Notes: generated from the letters alone by a model not told the origin. Positions 1 through 12,719 are shown, counted from the first letter of the stretch. The stretch: 64,000 nucleotides of DNA from Desarmillaria ectypa (GCA_030407005.1 JAUDYN010000010.1:1116001-1180000), one strand, 5' to 3'. Made by a program: numbers and translations.

Positions 1-2357
1 AAATGGCGAAAAGCATTGTCTCGCGGACGTGCGAAGGAGAACGTGACAATGGTTGCTATTGCACCGGAGGACGCCATGGTGGCCGCCGTTGGGTCCGAGA
101 GCTGGCGGGAGCTGCTGGAAATTGCCCGGGAGTGCGTAACTTTCTTACGCGTCCCCGATCGAAACTCACGGATCGCTCATTAGGTTTGAAGTGCGTGTCT
201 TAGAGCTCCAGGACGTAATTCAGACCGTGTTGGATGTGGATGTGTCAATATTCGCTCAAGGATCAACAGGCGTAGGTAAGTATAGAGTCATTGATGGAAT
301 ACGATGCCTAATGCCTGCTAAGAATCCTCTCTTTCGAATGTCATCCCCAATTCTATGCCGAGTGAGCCGTTTGTTCCACCTCCCGAGTCAGAATTAGCTG
401 TTCAGCCTCGCAAGAAGCTGGTTCGGCGAGCGGTCTCTCGCCAAGCATCCCAAGAACCTGCCAGTATATCGGATCCGAACGCAGAGGAAGCTCTGCCCCC
501 GCGGCGTGTATGTTTAGTAAACCCGTCCATGTAACGCGAGCTAATTTGTATATCAAGAAATTGACGAGAAGAGCAGGGTCCCAACAACCGGAAGACACCC
601 CAGTTTCGTTGATGCCTCCTCCAGAAGATGTACTACTTCCACGACGGGTAGGTCCGATTTTGCTAGATACTGTAATCCTTTGTTGATTGGGCCAATACAG
701 ACGTTGACGAGACGTGCAAATGCGGGACTGCCAATTATCAGTGGATTGAACGATAATTCGATATTGATCAACTCATTGACTACTTCAAGTGCACCACCAG
801 AAACCCCAGCCGAGTCCACCGCTGAAAGCTCTGTAAGTTGGCAGTTACCTATAAACATCCCAGAACATCGATCTTCTCTTTTAGGTTCCTCTGCAACGCT
901 CTAAGAAACTTAAACGTCGCCTCGATACAACAGATACCATCGATTCACAATTGGCTTCTATAGGCAGGATCGAAGTCCCTGAAGAGCCCGCGTATAAGAA
1001 GCATAAAGCTTTATTCGATGCGAGCGATCCAGAAAAGGCCGGAATAACATTCGACGGGACGAGTTTCAGCGGCTTCCAGAGCGGTGCTGCCAGCCACACG
1101 CAGAGTCAGTCTGAAACGCTGGGTTCCCGGAGTTCCAGAGGCGGTGCTCTTCAGCCAGTCCGTGAGGAAGAGGAGGAGACTCAACAGTCTGTACCCGAAG
1201 GTAGCAGAGGGCAAAAGAGGAAGACTGTTTTGGAAGATGTTGAAATGGCCGATATTGAAAAGGTTCTCGCACCTACACCGGAGGCCGATGCCCCTCCGGC
1301 CAAGAAGCGAGCCATCGACAATGTCAATGCTGTTCACCGTCTGCCGACAACTACTATCCAAGCTGAGGATCGGACCAGATCGAAGCCGCCTTCTACCGTT
1401 CGACCGACCAAGTCCAAATCCGGCGCCCCTCCAGGTAAGCCGGACACGGATGATGCTTTCTTGAAAGCAATTGCCTCTACAAAGCGTGGGAAAAAAAACG
1501 AGGACGAGTTTGACCGAGAGTTCAACAAACTCAAGATTGCGAAACCCGAGTTGAACAAAGAAAACCCAGAGGATGAGTGGAAGGTCTTGGAACAGTTTGG
1601 CGACGAGAATAACGTTAGAGGGAACTTCATGGTTGTTGTACCGATGGAGGTGCACGGCAAACATGGGGGAAGGACCAGACAGACTACAACAAATGCGGAA
1701 TGGCAAGGCAAGGCCAATTTCAAGAAATTCAAGAAGGTATATTGGTATCTTCGTCATTTTAGATTTGACGGCTAATACTCTTTGGTCACGCAGAAGATTA
1801 CAAGTCGAGTACGCCCAAAGGTCGTCGACCTTGTCATTAGTGATGAGAGTACCATGGCTCCAGCGATGGGTAAGCAACAGTGAGACCCCTTGTTTTGATA
1901 TCAATAGTCATGTGGTTCTACAGCGTTCTCTCAAATCTCAGCAGACTATCAGCAGATAAACGAGTCCATTGATGTCGATTCGCCCGAACCACCGAAACGT
2001 ACAAAGAGTCAAAAGACTCCCATCAACAACTCGGATTTGGATATTGGTAATTCTCCGTCTGTTATTCAGAAGACCAAGAATACCTCTCGAGCAGGGAGTG
2101 TTGTCCCCCAGAAGAGAGCAGCGTCGCGGAGGCCCAGCACTCCGCCTCTATTTTTGGAGGACTCGGAGGATGAGGACATGCAGCAAGAGTTGGCGGCAGA
2201 TGACGACGACGATGTACAGACACTGCAATCCAGCGCTCCTTCGCGTAAGGGTGCCCAAACAAGAAGGGGAACGGCCAAAAAAGCGGCTCTGAAGGTCGAT
2301 GATGGTTCTGATTCGGATGCGGTGTTTAAGCCTGTGAAAGCTAGGAGAAGGAAGTGA
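1..2357 (+). CDS. NBS1/nibrin-like DNA double-strand-break repair protein, 5' end outside window
   Basis: Nibrin is the regulatory subunit of the Mre11-Rad50-Nbs1 complex, which senses double-strand breaks and recruits ATM/Tel1 in the nucleus. The visible part starts inside an exon at base 1 and has about eight exons. The best marker is NFKKFKK near 1720-1735, which matches the Mre11-binding core of nibrin. It is preceded by an acidic, Lys-rich stretch and followed by a basic tail ending in KARRRK. Exon junctions I could follow: an exon ending before GTATGT near 510, one of about 80 bases from 564 to 646, one from about 702 to 831, then a long exon of about 885-1736 and short 3' exons. Three successive exons open with the same RRA-type phrase, suggesting internal exon repetition. 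The FHA and BRCT domains that would settle the identity lie upstream of the window, so this rests on the C-terminal motif and architecture. Confidence 0.72.
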
Positions 2358-3909
2358 CAGTTTGCTTCATTATTGGATATATGGCGTGTCTATGATTGGT
2401 CTATGTACGTTTCCTCTTTGTGATTAATATACTAGTTATATCGTGGAGGATACTGATCTTGCAGATCTCAATGACCCTGGAAAGGCAGGTTGGAGAATCT
2501 GGCGAAGGAAGATTTGTTGAAATACTGAATGCCGTAAGTTTGTACTGCAAAGGACCCACTTGATGATCCATTCGTTGGTATGCGACTGTATTCGGTTTCG
2601 CAGATTTACTAAACATGAACTTAATCTAAGGGGTGTGTGACTGTGAAATGTGACTGCGGATTGAGTTTCTCCGTAACTGGTCCTGTTTAGTGGCAACGCC
2701 CGCGATGTGTACTAGTGCAAGGAAAGCGACGGAGCACACTTTAGCGTTGATGTTGCCGCTGGATCCCCTTGGTGGTACCACGAGAGCACTGCCGGGTTGA
2801 GCAGATATGATAGTGGATTTAGCCAAGCAATAAAACTATTGGATAATATAGAGATCCAACGAAGTTGCAAGCTGCGAATAAGACGCTAGCTACAAACGAG
2901 AAGAGTCGGGGGTGAAAGTTGGAGTCTCTACTCGTTGAACCGTTGTCTTATCGGTTAAAGGTTCGGTTAAGCGCTAAGCACTTGTACCTGTTTCAAGTTT
3001 CTCTTTTTATTTTTGTGTATTGGGGGCATAGAATCATCTGACACACCGAAGGGGTTATTAGTATCGTCACCATCATCATCTTTCTGTCTAGCAAGATTTC
3101 CCCCGGATAGATGTGAGGTATGCATGACTAAGTTTCGATGATCCACTTTGTCTTTTGATTTCGTTTCCTAACAACATGAATTGTCCTTCAAGTAAGTACT
3201 TGACGTTGCATACCTCCAGCTTCGGTTTTGCGCCCTAATGATCAAGTTCCTCGTGGCTCCTCCTGACCGCGCAGTTACCGGCCCGTCGTATCACTCGAAA
3301 ACAAAAAAAAAAAACAAAAAAACCGGGTTCTTATTGGTGGAGTTCGGTGGAGCGATTCGCGCACCCCGGAGATTTGGGTCCGAATCTCCCAGAGTCAAGA
3401 GGCCTAGCTATAGGGATACTAGAGTCTAGGAGATACTACTCCGATCCCTGACCACGTGGGTGTAGGAAAACATTTCGACAAATGGTGCCCGTGAGCAACC
3501 AAAGAAGTATGGCTCTTCAATGCTTCAGCGCGGTGTCCTTACTCTTGGTCGATGTCTTGACATGGTTGCATAGAGGCGGGCCCTATTGATGGATTGTCGG
3601 TGGCCGGCGCGGAGTGGATGTAAGCGATTATTTACCCGTGTTATACATTGAACCATGATGATCAAATGGGGGCGCGCTGCGAAGCCAAAAGATTTTCTCC
3701 GTGTGATGTTCCTTCTCCCTGGACTATCTTCCTGTGGGCAATTACCAGAACCATGCAAATAAATGTGCGTTTTCGGTACCTTCGACTCTTCTTGATTTCT
3801 GACGACCCATTCAGTTAATTACTGGGTCGCTGGTGGCGAGTTGCACGCTTTTGGTGCGCTTATTAAATGGCTTATGTTGTGGAATTGGTCTGCTGATAGT
3901 GACGAATAG
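2358..3909. other. Intergenic stretch, no recognisable gene
   Basis: All frames are broken by stops and I recognise no protein motif. The stretch holds an A-rich run near 3301-3321 and a perfect 7-bp hairpin (ggagatt/aatctcc) at 3368-3389. The downstream DUF6533 gene may start in its last few hundred bases, because I could not fix that gene's first exon. Confidence 0.5.
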
Positions 3910-5406
3910 GTTTACGATTGGGCTTGTACACTCGACCAGGAGGTACGCCACCTTTTTGTCCTCGTTCACGCCTTCTCATCAAGTAGCCGACAGGTAGATT
4001 ACGTCTGGTCACATCCCCTATCATTTAGCGCGATGTTATTCTTCATGAATCGATACCTACCCTTCGTGGATTCATTTACCTCTATGAGCTGTACGTCCCG
4101 GACTTTAACCTCCGATCTCAGATACTTAGCTGACTGCGTGTGATGTTTGCAGTGTCATTTACTCAGAACTCTCCCGAGGTACGTACACGCGTTTCAGGAT
4201 ACCCTTGGTGTACAGACTGAGCTACCAGATATGTAGAAATGTATTAGGCATTTCAAAGTCGTCACCTGTAAGCCTCAGCCGGTGTATAGACTACTTTCCA
4301 TGTTCCTGATTTGCCGTTATGATGACGTAGGGTTTACGGTGGTGGGCATTCTTCTGTGTGAAGGTAAGTTTCGAGGCTTTCAAGGAGGGATTTACGGTTT
4401 AACCATTTTTACAGTGATTTTGATGCTGCGAACGTACGCTATCTGGGAGCGGAAAAGATCAGTCTTGATCGGATTTATTACACTCATCTTGGTATGTTTT
4501 ATTTTTCCGACATGAAATCTTGGACCTAATGGAGATTTCAAGGTTGTGGCCGTCCCGTCGTTTGTGTTCACGGGTCTAGAACTCAGCTCCCTTGTCTGTT
4601 CGTACCATCACCATCAAACTTACACAAGATTAACGAGAGTGTCGTTTTCCCCAGATAGACGACTGAAAATAGGATGTCGTCTGGTACATGCGAGCCCCAT
4701 TATCATGGGAGCGTATCTTTTACTACTGTTCTGCGAAACGGGTATGTTGATAAGTTAACATTTAGAGGAACGATCTCAGATAACTATTATTTGTAGTCAT
4801 CGCTGTGCTTATGCTAATAAAGGCGGTACGGCATTGTGAGTCACTTCGGTTCTTTCTAAACGAGTCCTTATTTCCATACAGTACGACCGCCATATTCGCC
4901 GTGGGTTGCCAAGTTGTACCGAGATGGTGAGTTTATTAAGAATATCTGTAGATTCCAGATCGTGTGCTGATGATTTTCTAGGGTTATTGTTTTACCTGTA
5001 TCTTCTCGGTCAGCCTTTTTTACTTTGTATATCGTACGTGACCGACCTGCATTGTAGCCCTCTCCTTGGCCAATGTCATCGTCCCAATATGCATGCCGGT
5101 GAGTCGACTTTTAGTCAAGCCCTCGTTATCTAAACATCTTTTCCGTTCAGTCTCTCTCCAATTGGCTCGCAACGTTTGTTCCTGCTCCTCTTCCATCTTT
5201 CGCTCTTCTTGACGAGTATTTGCAGACCCCAGCGTGTCTTCCATTCCATCTTTTGTACTCGGATTCTCCTCTTGATAATGAAACAACGTCGCCCACCAAG
5301 GTCACCTATTTTAGATAGCACGGATTTGATTTTTATGGGTGATTTACCGTCTGGCTCTGGAGTGACGGACTCGTCAGCGCTGGCTTCCGCCTCATCAATG
5401 CCATGA
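3910..5406 (+). CDS. DUF6533 family multi-pass membrane protein
   Basis: This is a member of the large Agaricomycete DUF6533 family: predicted seven-helix membrane proteins of unknown function. The exons splice cleanly. The first recognisable exon gives YDWACTLDQE, joined across an intron to VDYVWSHPLSF and then MNRYLPF, the family N-terminal signature. After two short exons comes VILMLRTYAIWE, the conserved third-helix motif, then VAVPSFVFTG, a SPDRRL segment, KLYRDGLLFYLYLL, ANVIVPICMP and finally a QRVFHSIFCTRILL segment before a short acidic tail. About ten small GT-AG introns are needed and the reading frame holds throughout, so the gene looks intact. The initiator ATG was not resolved; the start given is the first recognisable residue. 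A second, broken family member lies at 15563-16257. Confidence 0.72.
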
Positions 5407-5786
5407 TTATGACCATCACGATTAGTTATTTCTACAATTGCAGAAGCTGTAATATAGTTATATTTTGTATATTTACCTACTTCTACCAGCTATGTAGCGC
5501 TTTGCGTTGAGCTCTCCATTCGCGATTTCGCAAAAAAAAAACAGTCGACTGCTTCGGATTCAGGATCGGTCCGGACCGTGTGAAAAGACCTTGATTGGGA
5601 AAAGGAGGCAATTCATGACCGCAAGGGCGGTCCCTTTTTCCCTTCGACGCCCACCATTTCTGAGCTGGTCGTCGGCGCGCTCGTATTAGAGACGACGTCG
5701 CTGCCATAAAGACGAAGAACGAGAAATACAACATCTCAATTTCTGTAACACCCAATTGTCGGTTCGAGGAATCATCCGCTCCCACC

Positions 5787-7687
5787 ATGACCATGGCTAT
5801 CTCGGTGCGGCGGCGGTCGCTGTCGCGCGTTCTCTTCGCCTTCCTTCTGATCTTCTTCGTTCGAGTGCTCTTTTTTTCCACGCCATCGGTGCCGACATTG
5901 ACGAGGCAGGTGAAAGATGTGGAGATACAGGAGCAGGGTTTGTTTGAAGGAATAGGTGAAGGAGACGTATCTGCATGAATGCGCTCAATGCTAATTGGGT
6001 TGCTTAGGAACTAATTTGGACGTACAAAGTCATCCGTGGCTTCAATCAAGGATGGGAAGAGATGAGAGACAAGACATCTTCAGCGGCGTGGTCAGAGACG
6101 GTGTGGATGATTATTGGGAACGGTGGCAGGTACCTTAGTGAGTACATCGTCATTTACTGTGTGGACAGTGACTCACATTATTTCGCTAGTATGATTAGCA
6201 AGGAAACGTCTAACATGGATGCACAACACGTCCGTTCTGCCATCGAACAGCTCCTCTCACTCAATGGATGGGTCGCTGCTCTGTGTCCAACCCTTGCGCG
6301 ACCGTTCGGACAAAACAGCAAAACAGATACCTACGAAGATTTAGTGTTCGACGAAGCTCGGGAGCGGTATTATTTCATCGCAATTGTCATCCACAGTGCG
6401 GATCATTTTTTGGTCGACCAGCTTGCGGTGATCGTCCAAATGGCCAAAAGACTTGGGACAGGGAACATTTTCGTGAGCATGTTGGATTACGATAGTAACG
6501 ACAGTACGGAGACGCTGGTGGACCTATGTGAGGCGGTCTTGACCCTGCTGGGTGTTCCGTTTAGAATTCGAAGGGTCGGAGGTATGACTGAGGATCCAAC
6601 TGCCGCCTACTACCCTTTGGAGGAAGCGTATATGCGTAATTCGGTGCTCGAGCCTTTGTGGGAGTTGAGAGACAAAAGAGGGGTGACTTTCGATAGGGTT
6701 GTGTGGTTGAAGGGATTTACATGCCCGAATGACATCCTGGAGACCTTGAGGGTCAGTCTCGTCAACCAAGCGGGGATGGTATGTGGTATGGACTGGGCGG
6801 AGCATGGTGGCGATTTTATTTTCAGTGACAGGTGCAAACATTTCTCATTTTTGGTGTCAAGAAGTCGCTGACCCTTTTTTTGCAGATGGCGTACACGAGA
6901 CATTGAAGGAGATCAATTCCGTCAGAGTAAAAGCTCCAATCGTGCAGAAGCGGGGGTACCTCCAAGAGACGAACAGGGCGCTCAGCGTTACAGTAAACAT
7001 CTACCGTTCCAGGTCTTTTGCTGTGAAGCAGGCACCCATATCGTCGATCCTTCCCAATCCTATTACAAGGGTATTCGTTATCGCGCTGGATCGGATTTCC
7101 ACAACCTTAGTCGGACAGATCCTGCGCCTGTTCGCGGTCCTGAGAGTCCGTGCTTGGATAGCAGTCAAGCCTATTTCTGCCGGGACCTATGGGTCCGAAG
7201 TGCAAGAGAGGGCATGGAGGAGGGCTACCTGGAGAGGGGAGAAGGCCTGCTTGAAAAGCAGCGACTACACCGTCGGCAAGGTTTTGGTCACAAGCACAAA
7301 GAGGCTCAAGCACAACCCGCCGATCCCGACGCAAATGCTGGCAGTGACTATGATGCCATGACGGACGAAGATGGGGATCCAGGTCAGTGGGAAGGTGACA
7401 AGTTAGCCATTCCCAACTCGGTGTTTAGACCGGCCAGAATGCTTGCCAATCCTCGCTGTCCGACTACATATGCCGGCGTCAGTCATACTCAGCTGGCTCG
7501 GGATCTGTTTGGCGACGAACAGGGCAAGGAGGGCGGTGAAGGGAAGAGCAGGTATATATTGGAAGATTGGGAAGGTGCGCCTGAAAGTTTTGTTTGCCAA
7601 GAGCAGAGGACAACGGGTGGTCGCGGAGCACCGAAGACGCAAAGGAGACTAGGGTTTTCGATTCATGATGAGTTGCAGAAGCTGTAA
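5787..7687 (+). CDS. CMT1/CAP59-type alpha-1,3-mannosyltransferase, type II membrane protein
   Basis: It resembles the cryptococcal mannosyltransferase 1 / CAP59 family, Golgi enzymes that add mannose to polysaccharide or glycoprotein acceptors. The chosen ATG gives a short basic stretch and one hydrophobic anchor (residues about 12-30, LFAFLLIFFVRVLFF). After a short intron the lumenal domain contains YYFIAIVIHSADHF, VSMLDYDSNDSTE (the family's acidic sugar-nucleotide region), VVWLKGF and CGMDWAEHGGDFIFSD, then a second exon with FCRDLWV and NPRCPTTYAGV. The C-terminal half has a Gln/Glu-rich insert of low complexity around 7200-7400. Family membership is clear; the acceptor substrate and any link to capsule-like polysaccharide cannot be told from sequence. 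Confidence 0.87.
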
Positions 7688-7791
7688 CATTGATTTTTTC
7701 GGTACTTAGCGTTATAGATTATTATGGGATGGATAATACCACTAATGGGAAATAATCCGAATATCGCCGGACAGATCACTTTTGCGACCCT

Positions 7792-9265
7792 GTGCAGTGT
7801 CCGTTCGAGTCTGCCGTAATGCTGGCCGTGGGAACCTCATCGTTGTGCGGCTGCCGGCGAAGATTCACGAAGAGCGGGGATCGCCTAGGGCCTAATAGCC
7901 GTTTCACTATCCAGGAGAAACTTGGCTTTGGAAATGCTTCTAGTATATGGCTAGCTAAGGATGCGATATATGTATTGTAATACCCTCGTGCTTCGTAGCT
8001 TAACAGCTAGTTGCAGTAACAATAGCCACGTCACTCGTAAAATATTGAACGGATACGCGTCACAGGTGAACTTTGAAGACAAGCTCCGTGAATTGGATCT
8101 TTATTAGCGCTTTTGTCTTGCCCCTCCTGGCGTACACGACTTCTGCCTTTGAATGATTACTCATTCTACTCGCAGTGGAATGGATGATGATGACGAACAC
8201 CTGTGTTTTGCACTCGAACTCTTTTAGGCTGATACAAGTAGCACCGTGCGCTTAGTACCTGTCCATGAGTTCCTTCCTACTCATACCCTCAAAGGACTCG
8301 AAGCCTCGCATCGTCATGGAATCGTGCACACAGGTGCACATCTTAGTCTCGTCCTTATAAATATCATTTGTAGATCTCAGGCCCGACTACATAATATAAT
8401 AGTAACCTTTGGCGACAAGTTTACCGGGGATATTCTGAACAAGTGGGCCCAGCACACCCTCTACTGATTTATCCGCTAATTAAGAGTCTTAATGAAATGG
8501 CTACAACACTTGTTTCCAAAAGCTTGCCACTACCTTCTATTGATTGACTAACTGGACGCACGCTCAAACTAGCTGCTTTCAGTGATGGTAATGCCTCAAT
8601 GGCTCTGAGCCTCACATTACCGTTTAACAAGCACTCCATAGCTCAACTTTGCGATGACCACGCAACAGACCACATTAGGCCCCTAGGTCTGTGCCCTCCT
8701 GAAATCATGCTGGGCAGGCCTTAGGATGAAACAGTCAATATCTGGACTCTTGGAGGTATCGTATGCGCCGAGTTCCTTTACTGTCAATCATAATTGATTT
8801 ATCCTCTAGGCATTCACCCTTCTAACACGGCTCCCCCTGTTTTGTACCGATGTCGAATCCCGCTTTCATCACCTGTATCCCGCCAGAACTGACTTCTCTG
8901 ACCCCGACGTGCAGCACATTCACATATCATTCCAAATTGCATATCTCACACAGCAGATTTTCACTCCCGCCTTGTTGAAAATATATCCTCATTCCGCAAA
9001 GTATGTTTCCCCTCGTTGCTCTTTGTCGTTCCGCTCAGGTTATGGTAGCGAGGATTTGATTAAACTGGTTGACTTTTCACTCCTGCCTTATAGCTGGTGG
9101 ACCTCCCTTGGAGTCTTGGCGAGTATAAAGGCTAGTTCTCCGCTCGAAGATTCCGATGTAGAGAGAGCGGTGAAACTTATACCACGATGCTTGAGGCTGT
9201 ACCCGGCTGAGCGACCCTCGGCGAGGGAACTTTTATTATATACTTGGCTATCAGGAGACGGATGA
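7792..9265 (+). pseudogene. Decayed CMGC/SRPK-like protein kinase
   Basis: Kinase subdomains appear in the right order but are broken by stops and frame changes. A glycine-loop piece near 7895-7970 (FTIQEKLGFGNASSIWLAKD) is followed by ALEASHRHGIVHT-like sequence near 8298, a decayed catalytic-loop region, then PPEIMLGRP (APE-like activation-segment end) at about 8690-8720. That piece runs into an in-frame TAG at 8722-8724 and continues as DETVNIWTLGG, the D-x-W-x-x-G helix. The tail (CLRLYPAERPSARELL, about 9185-9235) is the conserved kinase-domain end. The layout, with CPPE and DETVNIW, resembles SRPK-type kinases that are abundant in Agaricomycetes. I infer a nonfunctional relic; splicing could hide some breaks, but not the TAG inside a conserved block. 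Confidence 0.7.
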
Positions 9266-9660
9266 GTAATTACATTTACCACCTGTCTACCACACAGCGC
9301 TTTCAACAGCATTTACTATCGATGACTAACCATATAATTATTTATTCTCCACTCAACTAGATACATTCATTTGTTCTTGCTTATCATTATCTTGCAATGT
9401 AGCTGTCTAACCCCCACTCATATTCTCAAATTTCTCTTGGCTAGGCACTGCGTCTTGCTTTCAAAGCGCGCAGCATCTCTTACTCAGTCTATGACCTAAT
9501 TTATTTATTTTTACATTTTCACTTGCTCCTCCTCATGAACAGCGATTTTGTTTATTCCCATTCCTCCGATCTTAATGTCCTTCCAAATATTATGCGCTCT
9601 CTGAAGGTTCCAGACTATCCCTAACTCGCTCCTTACGCTTCGACAGCTGCAAACATCCGG
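9266..9660. other. Intergenic stretch between kinase relic and transporter
   Basis: This is T- and C-rich sequence with no open frame of note and no motif I recognise. It lies between the 3' ends of a plus-strand relic and a minus-strand gene, so it probably holds their terminators. Confidence 0.5.
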
Positions 9661-11162
9661 TCAATGATGTCTCTCAGTCGCATATTGGGAACCACGAACT
9701 GCGACATATAACGCTGCCGTTACAATGATCACGATACCTACCACCGACCACAAGTCGGGAGTGAAATCGAAAAAGATGCGTTCAAGAACGGCAGCAAATA
9801 CGATCTTGAAAAGTGTGGTTGGATCTGACGAAAAATTATAGCGTAAAAATACGTACTTGGGTGTAAACAGCTGTTGTTCCCCTTCCAGCTGTTTCGCGCT
9901 GGAGGCCCATGGTGATAAGGAGCTAGGCGAGGACATATAGTTAGATTATTCTGTGCAATGGACGCGAATAATACACCCGCCTGCCCAAAAAATCCAGTAA
10001 TGCCCAGTGTCAGAAAGAGAGTGATCCATTTCCAATTAGCGGAGAAGACAAGTGGAATATCCGTTATCACTATTCTGCGCGAGAATCTAGATTGCGGCAA
10101 TGAGTGAATGGGAATATTTTACTTACCCAATGCTGGATGCAATCACTGATTGTAATGAGAATGAGGCCAAGGAATGAAGGGCATGGGCGCGAGAACCGAT
10201 GGCGCGAATAGTTGTAACTTTGGGTATAGTAAGCGGGCAATGACAACGTCAAAGAGAGATCGGTAAGGGCTCACAAGCGGCAGTGGTTCCAAGGACACCA
10301 ATTAGAGCGACGCTAGGGCATATCAATCAAGCATGAGAATAGCAAATCATCAAGTCAATCCTTTGAACGCATACCCGACTGCAAGTAAGCGATGCTCAGG
10401 ATCTCTGGATTCATCTGCTGGTAGGTCACCAAATAAAAATTCCGGCTGCGCGATGCAGAGGACACCGGAGACGCTGAACACTGCTCATGTCAAAAGATCG
10501 TCCTTACATGCAACCTGAAGGAGACATACATCCAGCTATTATCTGCCCTACAGATACCGTCTCCCCGAGAAATACTTTGCCTGCGATGGCGGTTGCAGTC
10601 GGCATCAGAAAGGTGAGGACGGTAGCTTCTGAGAGGGAGAGATACTTTAGGGAGTAGTATACCCCGCAGATACCGATGAAACTGACGAAACACAGTAACT
10701 CATTAGAATACGTAAGAGGAAAAGTGAGTCTTCGTACCCGCATATTCCACGAAACACGAGGAGCGCGCGGGCACCGTGGGGACCTCTGAAAGGCTCAGGA
10801 ATTCCTGCACATAGCATGTAGATCACAGAGCCGAGGTAGGTTATACTCTAGACTCAGGTTCTCTTAACAACGGACCCAAGTAGTCGAACGAGCGTACCAT
10901 ATGGATCGCAATTAACTATATAAAGTTGATCAAGCATGGGAAGTAAAGGTAACTTGAAGCTCACCTGGAATGTCGGTACTGACTCGTCCAATCTATTTAG
11001 TTCCTTCACACAGACATTTCCTATGGAAAAAATGAAAGAAGCAGCCGCAATAAGCAGAAAACCCGTGTTCCTTCGGTACGCATCTTTCAGGGAGGATCGC
11101 CAGTCGCGTAGAACGGTTTTCGGAAGGAGGGGAGCATTTTCGTCTTGAACCTCGACAGTCAT
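9661..11162 (-). CDS. EamA/DMT-superfamily membrane transporter
   Basis: This is a predicted ten-helix drug/metabolite-transporter-superfamily protein of the fungal DUF6/EamA type; the substrate is unknown. It reads on the minus strand from an ATG at 11162. The N-terminus is hydrophilic (ENAPLLPKT), followed by a first helix (FLLIAAASFIFSIGNVCVK). Later exons carry YYSLKYLSLSEATVLTFLMP, then AIAGKVFLGE, GVLCIAQPEFLFG and the second repeat ending in GLQRETAGRGTTAVYTQ and VFAAVLERIFF, all standard for this family. The last helix is VVGIVIIVTAALYVAV before a short polar tail. About eight short introns are needed. The junction after GFFGQ needs an unusual GC donor (gcgggt) to stay in frame, so that intron should be checked. 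The product otherwise seems complete. Confidence 0.83.
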
Positions 11163-12719
11163 GGCTTCGGGTTTGCAGATGGAGGTTCAAGTTATTGTCA
11201 TCGCGTAAAGACAGTAGACAAATTGATGGTGCAAAAGATAACCGACATTGCGTCACCGTTATCTTTCCGTTTGTGCGGATGTGGTGCCTGACTTTGTGAT
11301 TCCAGTATGAGTTAGTAAGTATTCAGTCAATTACAAAGCACGTTCCAGGAGGTGTCTACCAGAGAGCACAAGTCAGTCGAGATTGGTATTAATTTGAGTA
11401 GCAATGAACTCGCCGGCTGACCTGTTCCCTGAAGTGACAGTGATGCATAAAATATTGAGCAGGAAAGTAGATCTGGATGAGATGCTGCAATAACATCAAC
11501 TGGCTCCATTGACAGCGAAAACCGTGAAGATTTCTTGAGGCGTCCGTCTTGCATCATTCCGACGGTTCTGAGGTCAGTACTGGTCAGAAGTCCCAAAGGG
11601 CATTATCTGCTTGGCGTGCTTTGACAGCAAGGTCGCGCCATTTGTGCATTGATGGAAAGCGCTCTCACGCTGATAAGTTGAGAACTCAACACTGCTTTGC
11701 CTGTCATACATGTTGGTCAGCCACTCAAAGTTCCGCGCAGTGGTGAAAGTGGGGGGATAGCAAATATGCTTACCTCTTAAAAGGCCTCGTGGATAGGTTC
11801 GTTTTTAGATGATCCATCCATCTTCGAAGGTGGATAAAGTAAACACGGAGAAGATTTTCAGGAGGACCAAATACAAAAGTCTGGTACGCGTTGGAGATTG
11901 CCATGGGTCAGAAAAGAATCCTCGGGAGTTCAAAGATTCATTCCCTTGAAGGTGCTTCTGCTTCATAAGAACAAGGATACTACATCCATGCCTTCTGAAC
12001 CCAAGGCATGCAAAGGATGAGCAAGTCGAATTTTTATATCAAGTTCATGGACCGAATTAAGATATATTTAATGTGAAAGCTTTGTCAGAAGCGGGTGTGT
12101 CCTGGCTGAAAGCGCCAATTATCAACGGTTCTGTAGATAAATTTCGTTCATGAGCCCGCAATGACTCGGATAATACAAAAAACCACGTACTGTACCAACA
12201 AGAAGTAAACAGGTAATATTCGGGTTCCATACTAGACAATTGGAGTCCTAGGTCGAGGAAAAGAAAGCCGTTGCTAGATGGTACAAGAAAAGTCTCTGTG
12301 TTTACTCTAGCAACTCATGCGCTCTACTACTACGCGAGCCTTAGCTTACTGCTTACTGGATGGCGGTCGTGATGATGTTGGAGACAAGCCCATCTATACG
12401 GGAAAAAGCGAAAGTGTGAGAACATCCTCCCCACCATGGTCAAATTCTTCTTATCCTTTCACTCCCACCTTTGTTATGTTATGCATCTGATAATGGGATG
12501 ACCTCAACATTGAGTGTTTTCTTACTCACTTTTCGTCAGAATAGACTCGGAAATCAAGGAGTGATCCCATCTAACGAACTTTCGAGCAGCAAGTTCATCA
12601 TTCTCCACCTTGTTTTCCGAATGAATGAGTAATATTTTCGATGCAGAGGTGGGTGGCGGCTTACATGACGCTATCTATAATCTTATAAAGTCCTTTCACC
12701 TTCTCTCCACCCATCAAAT
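11163..12719. other. Intergenic stretch with an unassigned minus-strand open region
   Basis: No recognisable gene. On the minus strand at about 11570-11755 there is an open stretch of roughly 60 codons (containing RNFEWLTNMYDRQ), and another of 89 codons lies at 11327-11596. Neither resembles a family I know and they are not in the same frame, so I do not call a gene. The last 120 bases before 12720 contain a TATA-like tataaag at about 12685, placed as expected for the downstream SDR gene. Confidence 0.4.
12685..12691 (+). promoter_or_regulatory. TATA-like box of the SDR gene
   Basis: The sequence tataaag occurs about 35 bases before the ATG at 12720, followed by a C/T-rich run. That is a plausible core promoter for a short 5' leader. 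It is seen in sequence only; the transcription start is not known. Confidence 0.35.

Noticed and set aside
1011..1904. Long minus-strand open frame of 297 codons opposite the NBS1 exons
   Set aside because: It is the complement of a Lys/Glu-rich coding exon, has no known motif, and its start lies inside the opposite exon; an antisense shadow.
3368..3389. tRNA-like hairpin ggagatt...aatctcc with GGTCCGAATC resembling the B box
   Set aside because: The stem is 7 bp rather than 5, no A box or acceptor stem is found at the right distance, and the surrounding sequence does not fold as a tRNA.
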